A DNA stretch of 51,922 nucleotides from Sulfurospirillum sp. (GCA_030491005.1 JAKZMJ010000031.1:1-51922); one strand, 5' to 3'; shown: positions 1 through 11,589, numbered from the stretch's first letter. Notes: a model not told the origin generated them from the letters alone. Program-made: numbers and translations.

Positions 1-64
1 AGTAGCTTAGAGGTTTGGAATATAAATATATTTAGGATTGGTATTGACAAAGAGGGACAGTATA

Positions 65-109
65 CTTTTTTAGCGACCCAAGGGTACGGGGAATTAACCC
101 TTTTTTAGA
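65..109 (-). mobile_element. Solo left end of the IS200 element
   Basis: This matches the left end of the four IS200 copies in the window, in minus orientation. It has the hairpin core with ACCC/GGGT arms and the AAAAAAGGG tract, and it is followed by TTAA as at every complete copy. No tnpA accompanies it, so the element has been deleted down to its end. Bases 1-64 hold no gene. They contain GGGACAG, whose reverse complement (CTGTCCC) resembles an IS3 end at 49893, but this is weak. Bases 115-236 show nothing recognisable. Confidence 0.75.
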
Positions 110-236
110 TTAAAATCTCTGTATCAATATTATTTCTTCTAAAATTATATTTTTAGAATACAGAACTTAAAAAGTATAGAATATTCAAAATTATTATTTT
201 TATAAAAGTCTATTTTTCAGGATTGACTACTTAACA

Positions 237-294
237 TAATGAAAGATGAATATTTTCGCAGTATAATTTTGTTTTCTCCTCTGATTTGTTGTAC
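237..294 (-). repeat. Partial attC recombination site (integron)
   Basis: The stretch TTCGCAGTATAA, the TTGTTTTCTCCTCTGATTTG run and the final TTGTTG match the right halves of the attC sites at 29030 and 31166. The left half is missing. It lies directly after the stop of the helicase gene, as an attC should follow a minus-strand cassette gene. The core block separates it from the main array. Confidence 0.5.
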
Positions 295-305
295 TTTTTT
301 ACTAA

Positions 306-3300
306 TTATGTAAACTTATTTAAAAATTCAATTGCCAAACCTCTTTCCAATCTATCATGAAATCTTTGATTACTTCTACTTTGCAAACATTTAAAACATG
401 AACTGTCAAGCCCACATTGACAATTAATTATTTTTTGAAGTGATATATCAAACCATTGTTTATATTTCATTTCATTAAAATCAAATATTTTGTATGTATG
501 TCCAGCTCCACCAGGTACATTATCAAATATATATATTGAAATACTATCATTAAATACTTTTACAAATATATCTAAATCATCTCTTTTTATTGAAGCAATT
601 TTTGATAATCCATCAACTAAAGCATATCCAACTGAATAGATATTTGTCGTTAAACTTTCTTCATTAAAATTATTTCTTGATATATTTAATTCTAATATAT
701 CAGTTGAATACATTGCACCTAGTTGATATATATTTTCCCTACTTCTAGATGTAGTTTTTATTATTTCACCATTTTGTATATTAATCTTATATTCCATATT
801 ATTTAAAATATAAATATTAATGTCTTTATGTAAAGATAAAGTTATTTCACTTAATATGTTTTTTGTAAGATCATTTTCTTGTTCTATAAAATCTATAAAT
901 GGTTCTGTAGTAGTTAAAATTTTCGGCTTTTTTTTGACTTTCTTTGGTCGATCTTTTACATCAAAACCATATACAGGAATAATGAATTTTTTTACTTTTG
1001 TTATATCTAAATTATTCGGACAACTTTTACAACTTTTAACTTCATTTAAAGTCATAAAAAAGCTTATATTTTTACAACAATCACATCTAATATAAAATCT
1101 TGGCTTTAGTTCTTCGTTTGGTACTATAATTTTATTAGATTTTACAACTTTTTTATTTACTATTATTTCTTGATTTGGAGCAAATTCAGTAATAGCATAT
1201 TTTATATCTCTTGATAATTTAACTTTTTCTGTAAATTTACTATATTCATTCCAATTATTTCTGCTATTAAACAATCCTGTAAACTTTAATTCAACAACAT
1301 CAACAGGAAAACCATATTTAGGTATTAAACTATAATTTGACAAAGAAGTTATTAAATCTCTATTTGCCAATTCTTTTAGAGCCTTAAATGATAAAGAATT
1401 AGAAAAGCTCTTTTTCTCATTTCCTAAAAATAATTCTATTATGCTCTTTTTATCATTTGCAAAATTACTATTATCTTCTATTAAATAATCATTTAATGCC
1501 TGATAAATTGCATCAAACTCATAACTATATTTTGTTTTTGCATCTTTTAATTTATCTTTAAATTCATTTAGCCATTTACCATTTACAAAATCATATTTAA
1601 AATACTTTATAAAATAACTATCTTCAATAGTATCAATATATAAATTAATTTCATTATATAAACTTTTACTATTTAATTCTAGCCATTTTAATAAAACTTC
1701 AATACCATCTATCATAAAAAACTGATAACTTATTGGACTTGCTCCCATAGAATTAAAATATGTTGGGTCATATTTTAGAAATTTAGAGATTATTACAGAA
1801 TACATATGTCTTGAAATTATTTTAGTATTTGTTATACTAAACATTGGTGAAATTATTTCTCCTGCAATCATCTCTTTTGGATTATCATCTTTAAAGTAAC
1901 TCATATCATGGCTATTTCGTTTAGAGTATGTCAAAATAAAAGGATTTCTTTGTCTTCGTCCTGCTCGTCCTGCTCTTTGTTGGTAGTTTGATGTTTTAGG
2001 TGGCATATTTCGCATGAAAACACAATCTAAAGAACCTAAATCTACACCCATTTCAAATGTTGTAGAACTACTTAGAACATTAATTTTTCCATCTTTAAAG
2101 CCTTCTTGTACTTCTCTTTGTCCTTCTGCACTTAATTGCCCTGAATGCTCTTCGGCTTTTAACAATAACTTATTAGGTAAATTTTGATATAAACTTCTAT
2201 AATTTTCATCATCAATATCTAAAATATTAATTTCCTGCATAATACCATTACAAGTCTTATCATTACAAACTGTATTTGTACCTTGTATCGCTCCACAAGT
2301 AATACATCTAAAAAGAGTATCATTTTCTTTTACAATAAATTTTAAATATTTATCATTAAAATAAAAGAAGTCTGGATTTTCAATTACTTCATTGTCTATA
2401 TAGCAAAAGTTATCTTCAATATTTTCTTCATAGTCATCATCATCTTCAAATTCTATAAGCTTTATACAATATAATTTTTTAATAAAATCTTTAATAAAAG
2501 TTTTATAATCATTTTTATCTTTTTTTAAAGTTAAGAAATGATTATCTATATATTTATTATATAATTTTGATGAAATACTATTACCATAACAAAGTATATT
2601 TTCGTTATCTTTATTGTCAATTATTAAATTTGTAAATCTTGGCTTACTAATTCTTGTATATCCAATTTCATCATTTAAAATGGAACTATTCATCTTTTTA
2701 AATAAATTTACACCACTTAATCTATATGAATTAATAAAATCTAATGTAAAATCAATAATTGTACAATTGTGAAAATAAGTTAAGTTATTAGATAGGAACT
2801 TACTTTTATTTTCGAAATCTAATGCAATCAATCCAGAGGCTTCTAAATCTATTCTCTTGTCAATTCTAAATATTTCTATTAAGAGTTGTAATTGTAATTG
2901 TTCATGACTATCATCATCTAATGTAAATCTATTGTAATCACTAAATCTAAATTCATTTTCTTTAATTAATTTATATAATTTTGATCGTAAATAAAATTTA
3001 TTAAAACTATTTTCAAGTGCAATTGGAAAATATGATGCATCTTTTCTACTATCTGCAAAGGTTATTAGTTTTCTATTTTCATCTTTATATAATAACCCTT
3101 TATAAATAGACATTGTTAAAGCTGATTGTACAGCATCATTACCCATTTTAAATGGTGTAACTCTTTTTGTTCCACATCTAATACATTCACTTTCTCCAAA
3201 TTCATCAGATTTACTATGCAATAAAAGTGTAGTTACAAGTTCATTATTACAATTTGTACAGTTTTTATTGTCAATAGAATGAAACGAATTACATTTTAAA

Positions 3301-5110
3301 CAAAATTTCTGCAAAGAGTCTGCTATTCCAAATTCATCATGCTGTCTAGTAATAATTTTTTCAAAATTGTCTTTATCAATATCATCAATATTAAAGGCAA
3401 ATAAATCTTTATTTAGTTCATTTGATTTCTTATCATCCCTATATCTTGATAATTTATTTCCACCACTAGGCTTAAATACTCGTATATATTCTTGTCCACA
3501 TCTCATACAACTTGCAATTTCATAAACTTGCTTTTCATCTTCTGTTTTAGTAATTGGATCAAAATATATTTCATCTATTTTATTTTTAGTGAAAGTTACA
3601 AATAGTCCAGTATTTGCAGATACAAAGTTGTGAAATTTTACTTTAAAAAATTCAAAATCACTAAAACTTTGAGATAGAAAATTCAGTATTGCTATTAACG
3701 ATAATGCTTCATCAAAATTAATATTTAAATATTTTGATAATTCATCAATATTAAATATAATATTTTTTTGTTTTTCTTCAAGTTCTTTTAAAAATAATAT
3801 TAAATTTGTTACATCTTTATTATTAGTTGGTAAAAAGTATTTTGGTAATTGCAGAACAGCCTTATTGTAGTCATTATTTAACTTATAGTATTTACATAAT
3901 TTTTGAAATTCTTTAATTAATTTATTGCTTCTATCTAATCTTTTTGGCTTATATATATAAAAGGGAGTTAGCAACTCTTGATAAATTTTAATATATGAGT
4001 ATTGAAATTTATTTATTTCTATATTATTGCTATCAATTGTGGCTAAAAATTTATCGGGTTCTCTTTGTGAAAATATTAAAGAGTTTTTATCAAATTTTTC
4101 TCCAAATAAAGTTTGTCCAAATTTTATAAATTCCTTTTGCCCCTCTTCTGTTGAACTATCAACAATAGTTGCAGATGTAGCAATACATTGTAAAGAGTTA
4201 TCATTTTTATTTAACGCAAGTTTTAACTTTCTAATTAACATTGATATTTCTATTGCCAAAGCTCCATCATATACATGGGCTTCATCTAAAACTAAAAATT
4301 GCCACCATTTAGATTTATCAAGTGAAAAAATACCTAAATCTTTTGGTCTTAAAAGTAAAAATTCAAGCATTGAATAGTTTGTAATTAGTATATTTGGTGG
4401 ATTATTTCTAATCTCTTCCCTTGTTAGTATAAAATTCTCACAACATTTATATTTATCTACTTTTTCAGTATTATTTTTATCGCAACAACTATAAAAGCTT
4501 TTTTTATACTTTTCAATAGTTTCATAATTTTCTGGTGTTTCACCTATATACATTCCAAAAGTTATCTGTTTTAACTTTTCATCTTGACTTAAAATATCCC
4601 TAATTCTATTTAGCTGATCATTTACAAGTGCATTTAATGGATAAAGTATTAACGCTCTTACTCCTTTATTTTGTAAAGTATTATTATCTATTTCTTTTAA
4701 AAGATGATTTATAATTGGCAATAGAAATGCTTCATTTTACCTGATCCTGTTCCTGTAGAAATTAAAATATTATTATCATTTGAAGCTTTTACGAGTGCTT
4801 CCTCTTGATGTTTATAAAGTGGATAATCAACTCCTAAGCCACTAAAAGCTTTCTGTAATATAGGATGAGCAACTTTAATATCTTTTAAAAATGCTCCACT
4901 TTTATATTTATGATTAAATTCTAAATAAAGTTTATCTTTCGTGTATGGATGTTTTGATTTCAATTCTTTTTTTAGTTTTTCAAAAAACTCTTTATCTCTT
5001 AATGGAAAACTAGAATATAAATATCTCTCATAATCTTCTTCAATTCTTTTTGAAATATTTATTGGATCAAAATATTCTAAATCATACTTATCTAAACTCG
5101 ACTCATTCAT
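306..5110 (-). pseudogene. DUF1998-type DEAD/DEAH helicase (DruE-like), frameshifted
   Basis: This is a superfamily 2 helicase of about 1600 residues, read in two frames (5110-4709, then 4721-306). The first frame ends in the Walker A motif STGTGSGK. Restoring one base gives GKTEAF and a single frame of exactly 1602 codons. Visible parts are Walker [15 protein letters not shown], a helicase C domain with [10 protein letters not shown], about five CxxC zinc pairs, and a C-terminal DUF1998/MZB region with [10 protein letters not shown] and a Cys cluster. Large helicases of this type occur in antiphage systems such as Druantia (DruE) and relate to DISARM DrmA/DrmB. It overlaps the upstream gene by 8 bases, so the two were probably co-translated. 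It may be inactivated, or the missing base may be a sequencing error. The defence role is inference. Confidence 0.8.
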
Positions 5111-6766
5111 AATCTATATCTCCTAATTGTACACATAATCCATCTTTATTTATACTGCTAAAAGATTTTTTAATAATTGTTTCTTTTTGTGTTTGCCTAA
5201 TTTCATTTAAAACTAACATTTCAGTTTTAAATCCAGCTGTCTCAACAGTTTCTACTCCATATATAAAGTATGGTTTACCTTTTATATAAAACTTTATATT
5301 GTCTATATTGTGCATCAAAAAATCTATATCATTAATTTGTATCTCTTTTATTTGTTTATTATTTTCAATAATTAAATTATCAAAAATAATATTTGTAATT
5401 GGTAAAAAATAATAGTCATTTTTTAATACTAATGGTAAATAATTACTATTATTTTCATTAATAACTTCTTTTATTTTGATTATTGATATAAAATAATTAC
5501 TTAAATTTTTTATAATATCAATATCTTTATCACCTATTTTTATTTTATCGAATTTTATAGATGAAGGATAATTTAATAGCTTTATTTTTATTTGTCTATA
5601 AAAATTTAGTCTCTCAAATTTTATATTCTTACTTTTAATTTTAGTTTCATTTTTTCTTTTATCTAAAAATGTCATTTTAATTTCTGGTTTTAATACTTTA
5701 AAATGTATATTGTTACCATTAAGTTGATTAAATACAAATGTATTATCTTGCTCTTTTAAATGAAATGTATGGATAAGATAACTATCTTCTTGAATAACTT
5801 CATTACTATTTACTTTTATATCTTTACTAGATATTTTAATTTCAATCTTTTTATCATTATCAAACCAATTAAACCATTTTAATATCTTAAACCCATTAAT
5901 ATAGGGCACCTCTAAAAATAGACAAAAAATCACATAATTTTCAAATACTTAGAAAATCATAAAATAAGTCTTTTATTTAATCCAAATAAATTTACAAATA
6001 ACTCTCTATAAAGCTATTATTTAAAGCATTTGATACCACTATTTAGCTATAATTACAACATAAATTATTATAAAAAGTGAGTATATTATGGCAGGATTAT
6101 TTGATTATGAGTTTCAGCTAGAAAAGATTAAAAAGCATCAACCACCTTTACAAAAGTTAAATGAAATTATTGATTGGGAATTATTTAGACAACCTATTGA
6201 AGAATCATTAATGAAAGAAGATAAAAAAAGTAATGCTGGTAGGAAACCATATGATAAACTTTTAATGTTCAAAATAATTATACTTCAAAGATACTACAAT
6301 TTATCGGATGAACAAACAGAGTTTCAAATCAAAGATAGATTATCTTTTATGAATTTTCTAGGTCTCCAAATAGGTGATAATGTACCTGATAGAAATACAA
6401 TTTGGCTATTTAAAGAAGAACTAAAAGAGAAAGATTTATCAAAAAAACTATTTGATATTTTTACTGCTAAACTTTTATCTAATGGTGTTATTGCTAAAGA
6501 GGGAACACTTGTAGACGCTAGCTTCATCAAAGTACCTAAACAAAGAAATAAAAGGCAAGATAATGCTGATATTAAAAAAGGTGCTATTCCTTTAGAGTTT
6601 GGAAAGAATAAAAATAAATTAGCTCAAAAAGATATAGATGCCAGATGGGTTACCAAGTATAAAACTAGAGAATTTGGATATAAAAATCATATATCAGTTG
6701 ATCAAAAAACTAAAGTAATATCTACTTATACTGTAACACCCTCATCAACTCATGATTCACAAGTAA

Positions 6767-7322
6767 ATGATGCTCCACCGACCCAAGGGTACGGGGTATC
6801 TTTTTCTATAAATCAAACTTTAATTGTCCATCATATATTTTGACATATTCTTTTTCATTTGAGCCTTGATTTTTAATATAATTTTTAATTGTATCTTTAC
6901 TTGCGTAGAGTCCAACTGTATTTACATAATATCCACTTGTCCAAAGACTTGAACCCCACATTTCTTTTTTTAATTGAGGAAATTGTTTAAATATCTCTCT
7001 TGCTGTTATACTTTTTATTGTAGTTACTAGTTTAGTTACAGATATTGTTGGTACACTTTGAACTAAAAAATGTACATGATCTTCATCATTACCAATTTCT
7101 ACAAATACAATTTCATATCTTTGAGATATATCAATACATACTTCTCTAAGTTTTTTATCTATTTTATTATCAAATACTTTTTTTCTATATTTAGCTGGAA
7201 ATACCAAATGATATAGTAGTAAAGTCTTATTATGACTTTTATATATATGTTCATCTCTCATATCTCTATTATAGCTAACTTGTTAACGACCCAAGGGTAC
7301 GGGGAATTAACCCTTTTTTAGA
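6767..7322 (-). mobile_element. IS200 element, copy 1
   Basis: The element is 556 bp, with the left end TCTAAAAAAGGG next to TTAA (7323-7326) and the right end finishing GGAGCATCAT in minus orientation. Both ends carry a hairpin with a bulged T (CCG-T-ACCC/GGGT-CGG), typical of the IS200/IS605 recognition structure. There is no target duplication. Confidence 0.9.
6806..7261 (-). CDS. tnpA: IS200-family Y1 transposase TnpA
   Basis: This 151-residue HUH single-strand transposase cuts and joins the element ends as single-stranded DNA. The HUH motif is H62-V-H64 and the catalytic Tyr is probably Y128 in a YxxxQ arrangement (Q132). Its length is usual for IS200 TnpA and no tnpB accompanies it. 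The protein is identical in all four copies in this window, implying recent spread. Confidence 0.95.
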   Translation of the reverse strand: MRDEHIYKSHNKTLLLYHLVFPAKYRKKVFDNKIDKKLREVCIDISQRYEIVFVEIGNDEDHVHFLVQSVPTISVTKLVTTIKSITAREIFKQFPQLKKEMWGSSLWTSGYYVNTVGLYASKDTIKNYIKNQGSNEKEYVKIYDGQLKFDL

Positions 7323-8301
7323 TTAAAGAACTTATCAATGAAAATGATACTACATTGTATGCTGATTCAGCATACAAATCAAAAGAGATAGAAGACTATC
7401 TTCAAAAAAATAATGTAAACTCAAAAGTTATCAATCGAGCATATAGAAATAAACCACTTACTAATGCTCAACACAAACTCAATCATAAATATTCAAAAAC
7501 TAGAGTAAGAGTAGAACATATATTTGGAACATTCACAACCTCTATGAATAAAGCTCTATCTTTAAAAGCTATTGGCATTGATAGGATTAAATCCTTAACA
7601 GGACTTCTAAATCTTACTTATAACTTTATACGATATGAACAATTAGTAAGGTTAAAAAATATACCAATTATGAAAAGTTGATAATATATCAACAAAATAG
7701 TGAATATTATCACTATTTCAAGAGTAAATTATAGATAATTTATAGTTGAAATTGTCATATTTTCTCAAATAAAATTTATATTCTGATATTTTTTAATAAA
7801 TATTTGGAAAGTGGTTTTTAAATGCTATTTTTAGAGGTTCCCTATAAATTATTTTAAATATTTTATTATTTATTATTATTTCAAATTTACCTATTGGTTC
7901 ATTATAATCATAAAAAGTTTTAAAATCTAATGCAATATTTGTAAATAAATTTTGCACTAATATCTTATCTTTATCTTTTGGAGAAAGTTGAAATTTTGGT
8001 AATTCAGATATATATAAAAAATCTTCATTATCCTTATACTCTATATTTGTTAAAATTCTAGGAGAAAAATATAAATGATAGTTTTCATTATTGTCCAGTT
8101 TCACCACGTTATGGTTGCCTAGTTTCATAAATAAGAAAGTAATAGATTAAACAACATAAGTGTAAAATCTTTACAACACATAAGGATTTAAAATATGTCA
8201 CAAACCTATCACTCTAATGCTAGAACAAACCAGCACATAAGAGAAATAATACAGAAATCTAATTTAACAAATGTTGAATTAGCAAATAGTTATAATCTAA
8301 A

Positions 8302-9794
8302 GAGCTACTTGCAAATTCAATCACAATCAAATATATAATTCTTAATAGTAACTATTTTAAGCTTTAAAAAAATAGTTATTATTTCTAACTTGCATAATTT
8401 ACAATATATTTACCAAATTTATTAAAAAATCACATTTTTTCTCCATTCCTTATGGTTAAATTGTAAAATTCAGTATTTTTATATAAATTTCTATCAATGG
8501 TCATGTAATAAGTTTTAAACTTTGATGTATACAAATAGATAAAATTCCAAATGCTAAAACGCAAGCTACCTTATTTGCCCCTTGATAGTATATTTTATCA
8601 CATCCAAAGTCATCTTTTAAGTATTTATTTACTCGCTCTACCATACTTCTTTGCTTGTAGTGATGTTTATCTGATGCTTGAGTCAAATTTAAATATTCAA
8701 ATTTTTCTTTTTTCTCTTTTGCTAAAGCTATTTTTTCTTTTAGCACTTTAGAGTTTTTAGGATTTATATCTATGATTGGTTTATGATTTAACTCTTCAGA
8801 ATACTCTGCAATAATATCACTATCATATCCAGCATCAAGTAAATCATGAAGATACATTACTCTTTTGCTAGTTTCATTTATAAGTGGAAGTGCTACAGAA
8901 CTATCATGAACATTTGCACCACTATAAAATGCAACTACTGGTATATCTCCATCAACAACACTAATATGAAGTTTACCACCTATCCAAACTTCTCTATTAC
9001 CTTTTGAATTTTGTTTAATACCAACTCCACATGATGTTGATACAAGTGATAACATATCATTAGTAGTTTTCATATCTTTTTGAAGTTCAAGAATCTTTGG
9101 TTTTATAGCTTCTCTTTTCTCACCTTTTTTAGGTCTTCCAACCTTATTTTTTGCTTTCTCTTTTTTCTCAACTTTTACAGGTTTTTCCCTAAGTGGTATT
9201 TTTGTAGCATCACTTGCATTGTACATAAATATGGTATTGGACAGATACTCTTCTATGAATTTTTGATGAGTTTTCTCAGCTATTTTCATATCACTAAGTT
9301 GTTCAAACACTCTACTAAATTTAGATTCACTAGGAATATCTATTTTATATCTCCATCCACATAATACTCGCAATATTCTATCCCTATGCAGTCTATGAAT
9401 TAAATCTCTTGTTGTTTGTATATTATAAACTGATTTAGCAATAAATGCCCTTGCTATTTCTTCTCTATCTTTTGGAGTGTTTGTAATTGTTACAATTGTA
9501 ACATGCTTTTCTATTTGGGCAAAATCTAATATTTTTATTAATTTTTCTTCTTTAGTGCTTAGTGTTCCTAGTTGTTCTTTTATCTCAGGAAATAAACAAT
9601 TTTCATGGTTTATAATCCTAAGCCACATTTTTGAAAGATTTGAAGATAATTTTGGTATAATATTTTTCATAAGTTGAATCTCTTTTCTGTTAAATTTTAG
9701 GATATAAAATTATAACTTATTTGAAATTTGATTCAACTTTTTTTACAAATAAAAACCTAAATTATGAACTTATTTGCTAATTTGCAAGTGGCTC
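8302..9794 (-). mobile_element. IS-A, copy 1
   Basis: The element is 1493 bp with 15-bp terminal inverted repeats of the form GAGCCACTTGCAAAT (one mismatch at the left end). A 4-bp target duplication TAAA flanks it at 8298-8301 and 9795-9798. It sits inside IS-B. The 200 bp between the left end and the transposase stop is shared with copies 2 and 3. Confidence 0.9.
8501..9670 (-). CDS. IS-A transposase (IS5/IS4-like DDE)
   Basis: This 389-residue DDE transposase has a basic linker (KNKVGRPKKGEKRE, about residues 175-190). Likely catalytic residues lie in VVDGDIPVV, LLDAGYDSDII and the C-terminal RSMVERVNKYLKDD. The family call rests on the DDE_Tnp_1-like layout and the 4-bp target duplication. 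The gene is intact and differs from copy 2 at a few residues only. Confidence 0.85.
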   Translation of the reverse strand: MKNIIPKLSSNLSKMWLRIINHENCLFPEIKEQLGTLSTKEEKLIKILDFAQIEKHVTIVTITNTPKDREEIARAFIAKSVYNIQTTRDLIHRLHRDRILRVLCGWRYKIDIPSESKFSRVFEQLSDMKIAEKTHQKFIEEYLSNTIFMYNASDATKIPLREKPVKVEKKEKAKNKVGRPKKGEKREAIKPKILELQKDMKTTNDMLSLVSTSCGVGIKQNSKGNREVWIGGKLHISVVDGDIPVVAFYSGANVHDSSVALPLINETSKRVMYLHDLLDAGYDSDIIAEYSEELNHKPIIDINPKNSKVLKEKIALAKEKKEKFEYLNLTQASDKHHYKQRSMVERVNKYLKDDFGCDKIYYQGANKVACVLAFGILSICIHQSLKLIT

Positions 9795-10680
9795 TAAATA
9801 TTAAAACTATCTCTAAATGGAAAGATAGGGATTTTATTGAAGATAAAAGTTCAAGACCACATAATATAAAAACAACTTTAACATCTTTAGAAAAAGAGTT
9901 AATAAAAGTAGTTAGGACAATGACTTGGATGGAACTAGATGACCTAGTAGATACAATGGTTGATATTATCCCAAATGCAAATAGAAGTAATATCTATAGA
10001 ACTCTAAAAGCATTTGATATAAATAGAGTCCCACAAGAACAAAAAGAAAAAGCAAAGAAATTTAAAGAATACGAACCTGGATATTTGCATATAGATGTAA
10101 CCTATTTACCAAAGTTTGATAAACAAAAGTTTTATCTATTTGTAGCAATAGACAGAGCTACAAGGCTACTATATTACAAAGTGTATAAAAACAAATCATC
10201 TAATAATGCAGTTGAATTTCTAAAAGTTTGTAAAGAGTTTTTTCCTTTTTACTTAACTCATATTTTAACAGATAATGGATTGGAATTTACAGATAAATGG
10301 GCAAGAGGCAAAGGAATTGTAAGTGGTAATCACAAGTTTGATGTAGAATGTAAAGAAGATAGTATAGAACATAGACTAACAGCTCCATATACACCACAAA
10401 CCAATGGAATGGTAGAAAGAGTAAACGGAACTATTAAAAATGCTACAATCAAAGCCCAAGACTATGAAAATATAGATGATGTTAAAAAAGATTTAAATAA
10501 ATTTTTGATATACTACAACTTCAATAGAAGACATGGTTCTTTAAGAAAAGAATTAAAAGTCAGAACTCCATTTAATGCAGTTCAAAGTTGGTTTCAAACG
10601 AAGCCTGAAATATTTAAGATTTTACCAGATGTGTTTCAAGATATTGTTTTTGGAATGGTACAACGTGGTGAAACTTGACA

Positions 10681-10701
10681 CTTAATTATATGGTAGTACT
10701 T
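10681..10701. mobile_element. Terminal scrap of IS-E (IS630)
   Basis: TTAATTATATGGTAGTACT is identical to the right end of the complete IS630 element (ending at 42197) and is followed by TA. It abuts the right end of IS-B copy 1, so IS-B landed in or recombined with an IS630 copy here. Confidence 0.7.
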
Positions 10702-10758
10702 ACTTGAAAATAGATGGGATTTAGATACTACTTTGTCGCTTTTATTAGGGATTAGTTT

Positions 10759-11043
10759 TTAGTGGATTAGACTACAGTTGTAGTTACTATTACTAAGTAA
10801 TCTATAATAAACATCTTTTTTTAAACTATCATCACTTTGCTTTGAAAATGTTGATATCTTTTTATTCATAACCAACATATAGACAAAATGAATAACTACC
10901 ATATAAACACTAACACCATCTTTCTTAGTGAATTTACTTTGAGATAAAATTGTTTTTATATTTAGTACTTGCATTGTCTTGAAAATTGGATTTTTTAGCT
11001 TGTCATTTATAATATTAGTTATTTTCTCTTGAATATTCATCAA
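10759..11043 (-). pseudogene. N-terminal fragment of a DDE transposase
   Basis: These 94 residues resemble the first part of IS4/IS1380-like transposases: KKDGVSVYMVVIHFVYMLVMNKK followed by KKDVYYRLL. The frame breaks off after about residue 88 (YN), and no DDE core is found to the left, so this is a truncated remnant. The family is uncertain. Confidence 0.55.
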
Positions 11044-11481
11044 TAAACCTCTTTTTTAATATCCATATTATAGCTAATAAGCACTGTATAAAAGCTTCTT
11101 TGATACTATTTTATAGTTTATTTTTAGAATATTATTTTAATTATTTACACTTAAAATAATATTGTCAATAGACATGAAAATTTTGCAGCAATTCTAAGTG
11201 AAAATTTATATAGCTAAAATCTTCCAAAATAATATCAAAAATCACTAATAAGCAAATTTACTAAAACCCTTTATTTAAAGGCTTTATCAAGCTTTTTAAT
11301 ACCTAATTTTAGCTATAATATATCCTATAAAAGCCCATAAATAGGAGTGTTTAAGCAAATGAGACAAACAAATATTTTCGATTTTTTAATAGAATCATTT
11401 ACAGATAATATACTACCCCAAGAAAAACAAACAACTTTTTGTAAAATTTAAGTAGAATTAAAATAAATATTTGGAGTAATT

Positions 11482-11589
11482 ATGGAATTTAATATTTGGC
11501 TAACATTATTTATAGCTTCCATTGCTATATCTATTTCACCAGGAGCAAGTGATGTTGTTTCAATGAATTATAGTTCTTATCAAGAATAA
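11482..11589 (+). pseudogene. LysE/RhtB exporter N-terminal fragment
   Basis: These 35 codons begin MEFNIWLTLFIASIAISISPGA, the typical first helix and SPGP-like motif of LysE/RhtB amino-acid exporters. The frame then runs out after VVSMNYSSY. It has a plausible ribosome site (GGAG) but no downstream continuation, so it is a truncated relic. It is not the same gene as the exporter at 43882. Confidence 0.65.

Larger units (their letters stand above)
6088..7681 (+). pseudogene. IS-D transposase, split by IS200
   Basis: This is an IS5-type DDE transposase. The N-terminal part (GRKPYDKLLMFKIIILQRYY) is the DUF772-like helix-turn-helix region. GTLVDASF holds the first catalytic Asp, YADSAYKSKEIE the second, and RVEHIFGTF the Glu. 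IS200 is inserted at 6767-7322. Joining 6766 to 7323 gives a clean frame (SQVIKELINEND) of 346 codons, so the insertion is scarless. As it stands the gene is disrupted. Confidence 0.85.
5904..7842 (+). mobile_element. IS-D, IS5-like insertion sequence (carries an IS200)
   Basis: The ends are inverted copies (GGG, one variable base, ACCTCTAAAAATAG) flanked by the palindromic target TATA at 5900-5903 and 7843-7846. Removing the element and one TATA restores the reading frame of the host gene. Without the nested IS200 it is 1383 bp. Confidence 0.8.
5103..8091 (-). pseudogene. Unknown partner gene of the helicase, broken by two ISs
   Basis: About 348 codons survive in two pieces, 8091-7843 and 5903-5103. 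Removing IS-D and one TATA target copy joins them in frame (KIIY then INGFKILKW). The N-terminus is missing because IS-B abuts the gene at 8092. The apparent start inside the IS end (residues MKLGNHN) is not native. The product is Lys/Ile/Asn-rich, looks beta-rich, and lacks catalytic motifs I recognise. It ends in a more conserved-looking stretch (FIYGVETVETAGFKTEML). The 8-base overlap with the helicase gene suggests a two-protein system. A DruH-like role is conceivable, since type III Druantia pairs DruH with DruE, but I cannot see direct support. Confidence 0.6.
8195..10678 (+). pseudogene. IS481-family transposase, split by IS-A
   Basis: The first 36 codons (8195-8301) and the remainder (from 9799) join exactly into 329 codons, matching the intact gene at 48844. 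The catalytic rve core is present downstream (HIDVTYLP, TDNGLEF, NGMVERVNGT). The downstream open frame has acquired an accidental start from IS-A sequence. Confidence 0.9.
8092..10680 (+). mobile_element. IS-B (IS481 family), copy 1, carrying IS-A
   Basis: It starts TGTCCAGTTTCACCACGTT and ends with the inverted counterpart AACGTGGTGAAACTTGACA. Without IS-A and its TAAA duplication it measures 1092 bp, the same as copy 2. The two flanks do not share a target duplication (CATTAT on the left, CTTAAT on the right), so one side has been rearranged. Confidence 0.85.

Noticed and set aside
7793-8128. A separate 111-residue gene starting MKLGNHN
   Set aside because: The first residues are IS-B end sequence read through; the rest is the upstream part of the interrupted helicase partner gene.
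8551-8751. Plus-strand hydrophobic frames inside IS-A copies (also 13291 and 42301)
   Set aside because: They lie antisense within the transposase, lack ribosome sites and vary with it, so they are shadows.
9764-10678. A complete 304-residue integrase-type gene
   Set aside because: Its first residues come from the IS-A end; the true gene starts at 8195 and is split by IS-A.
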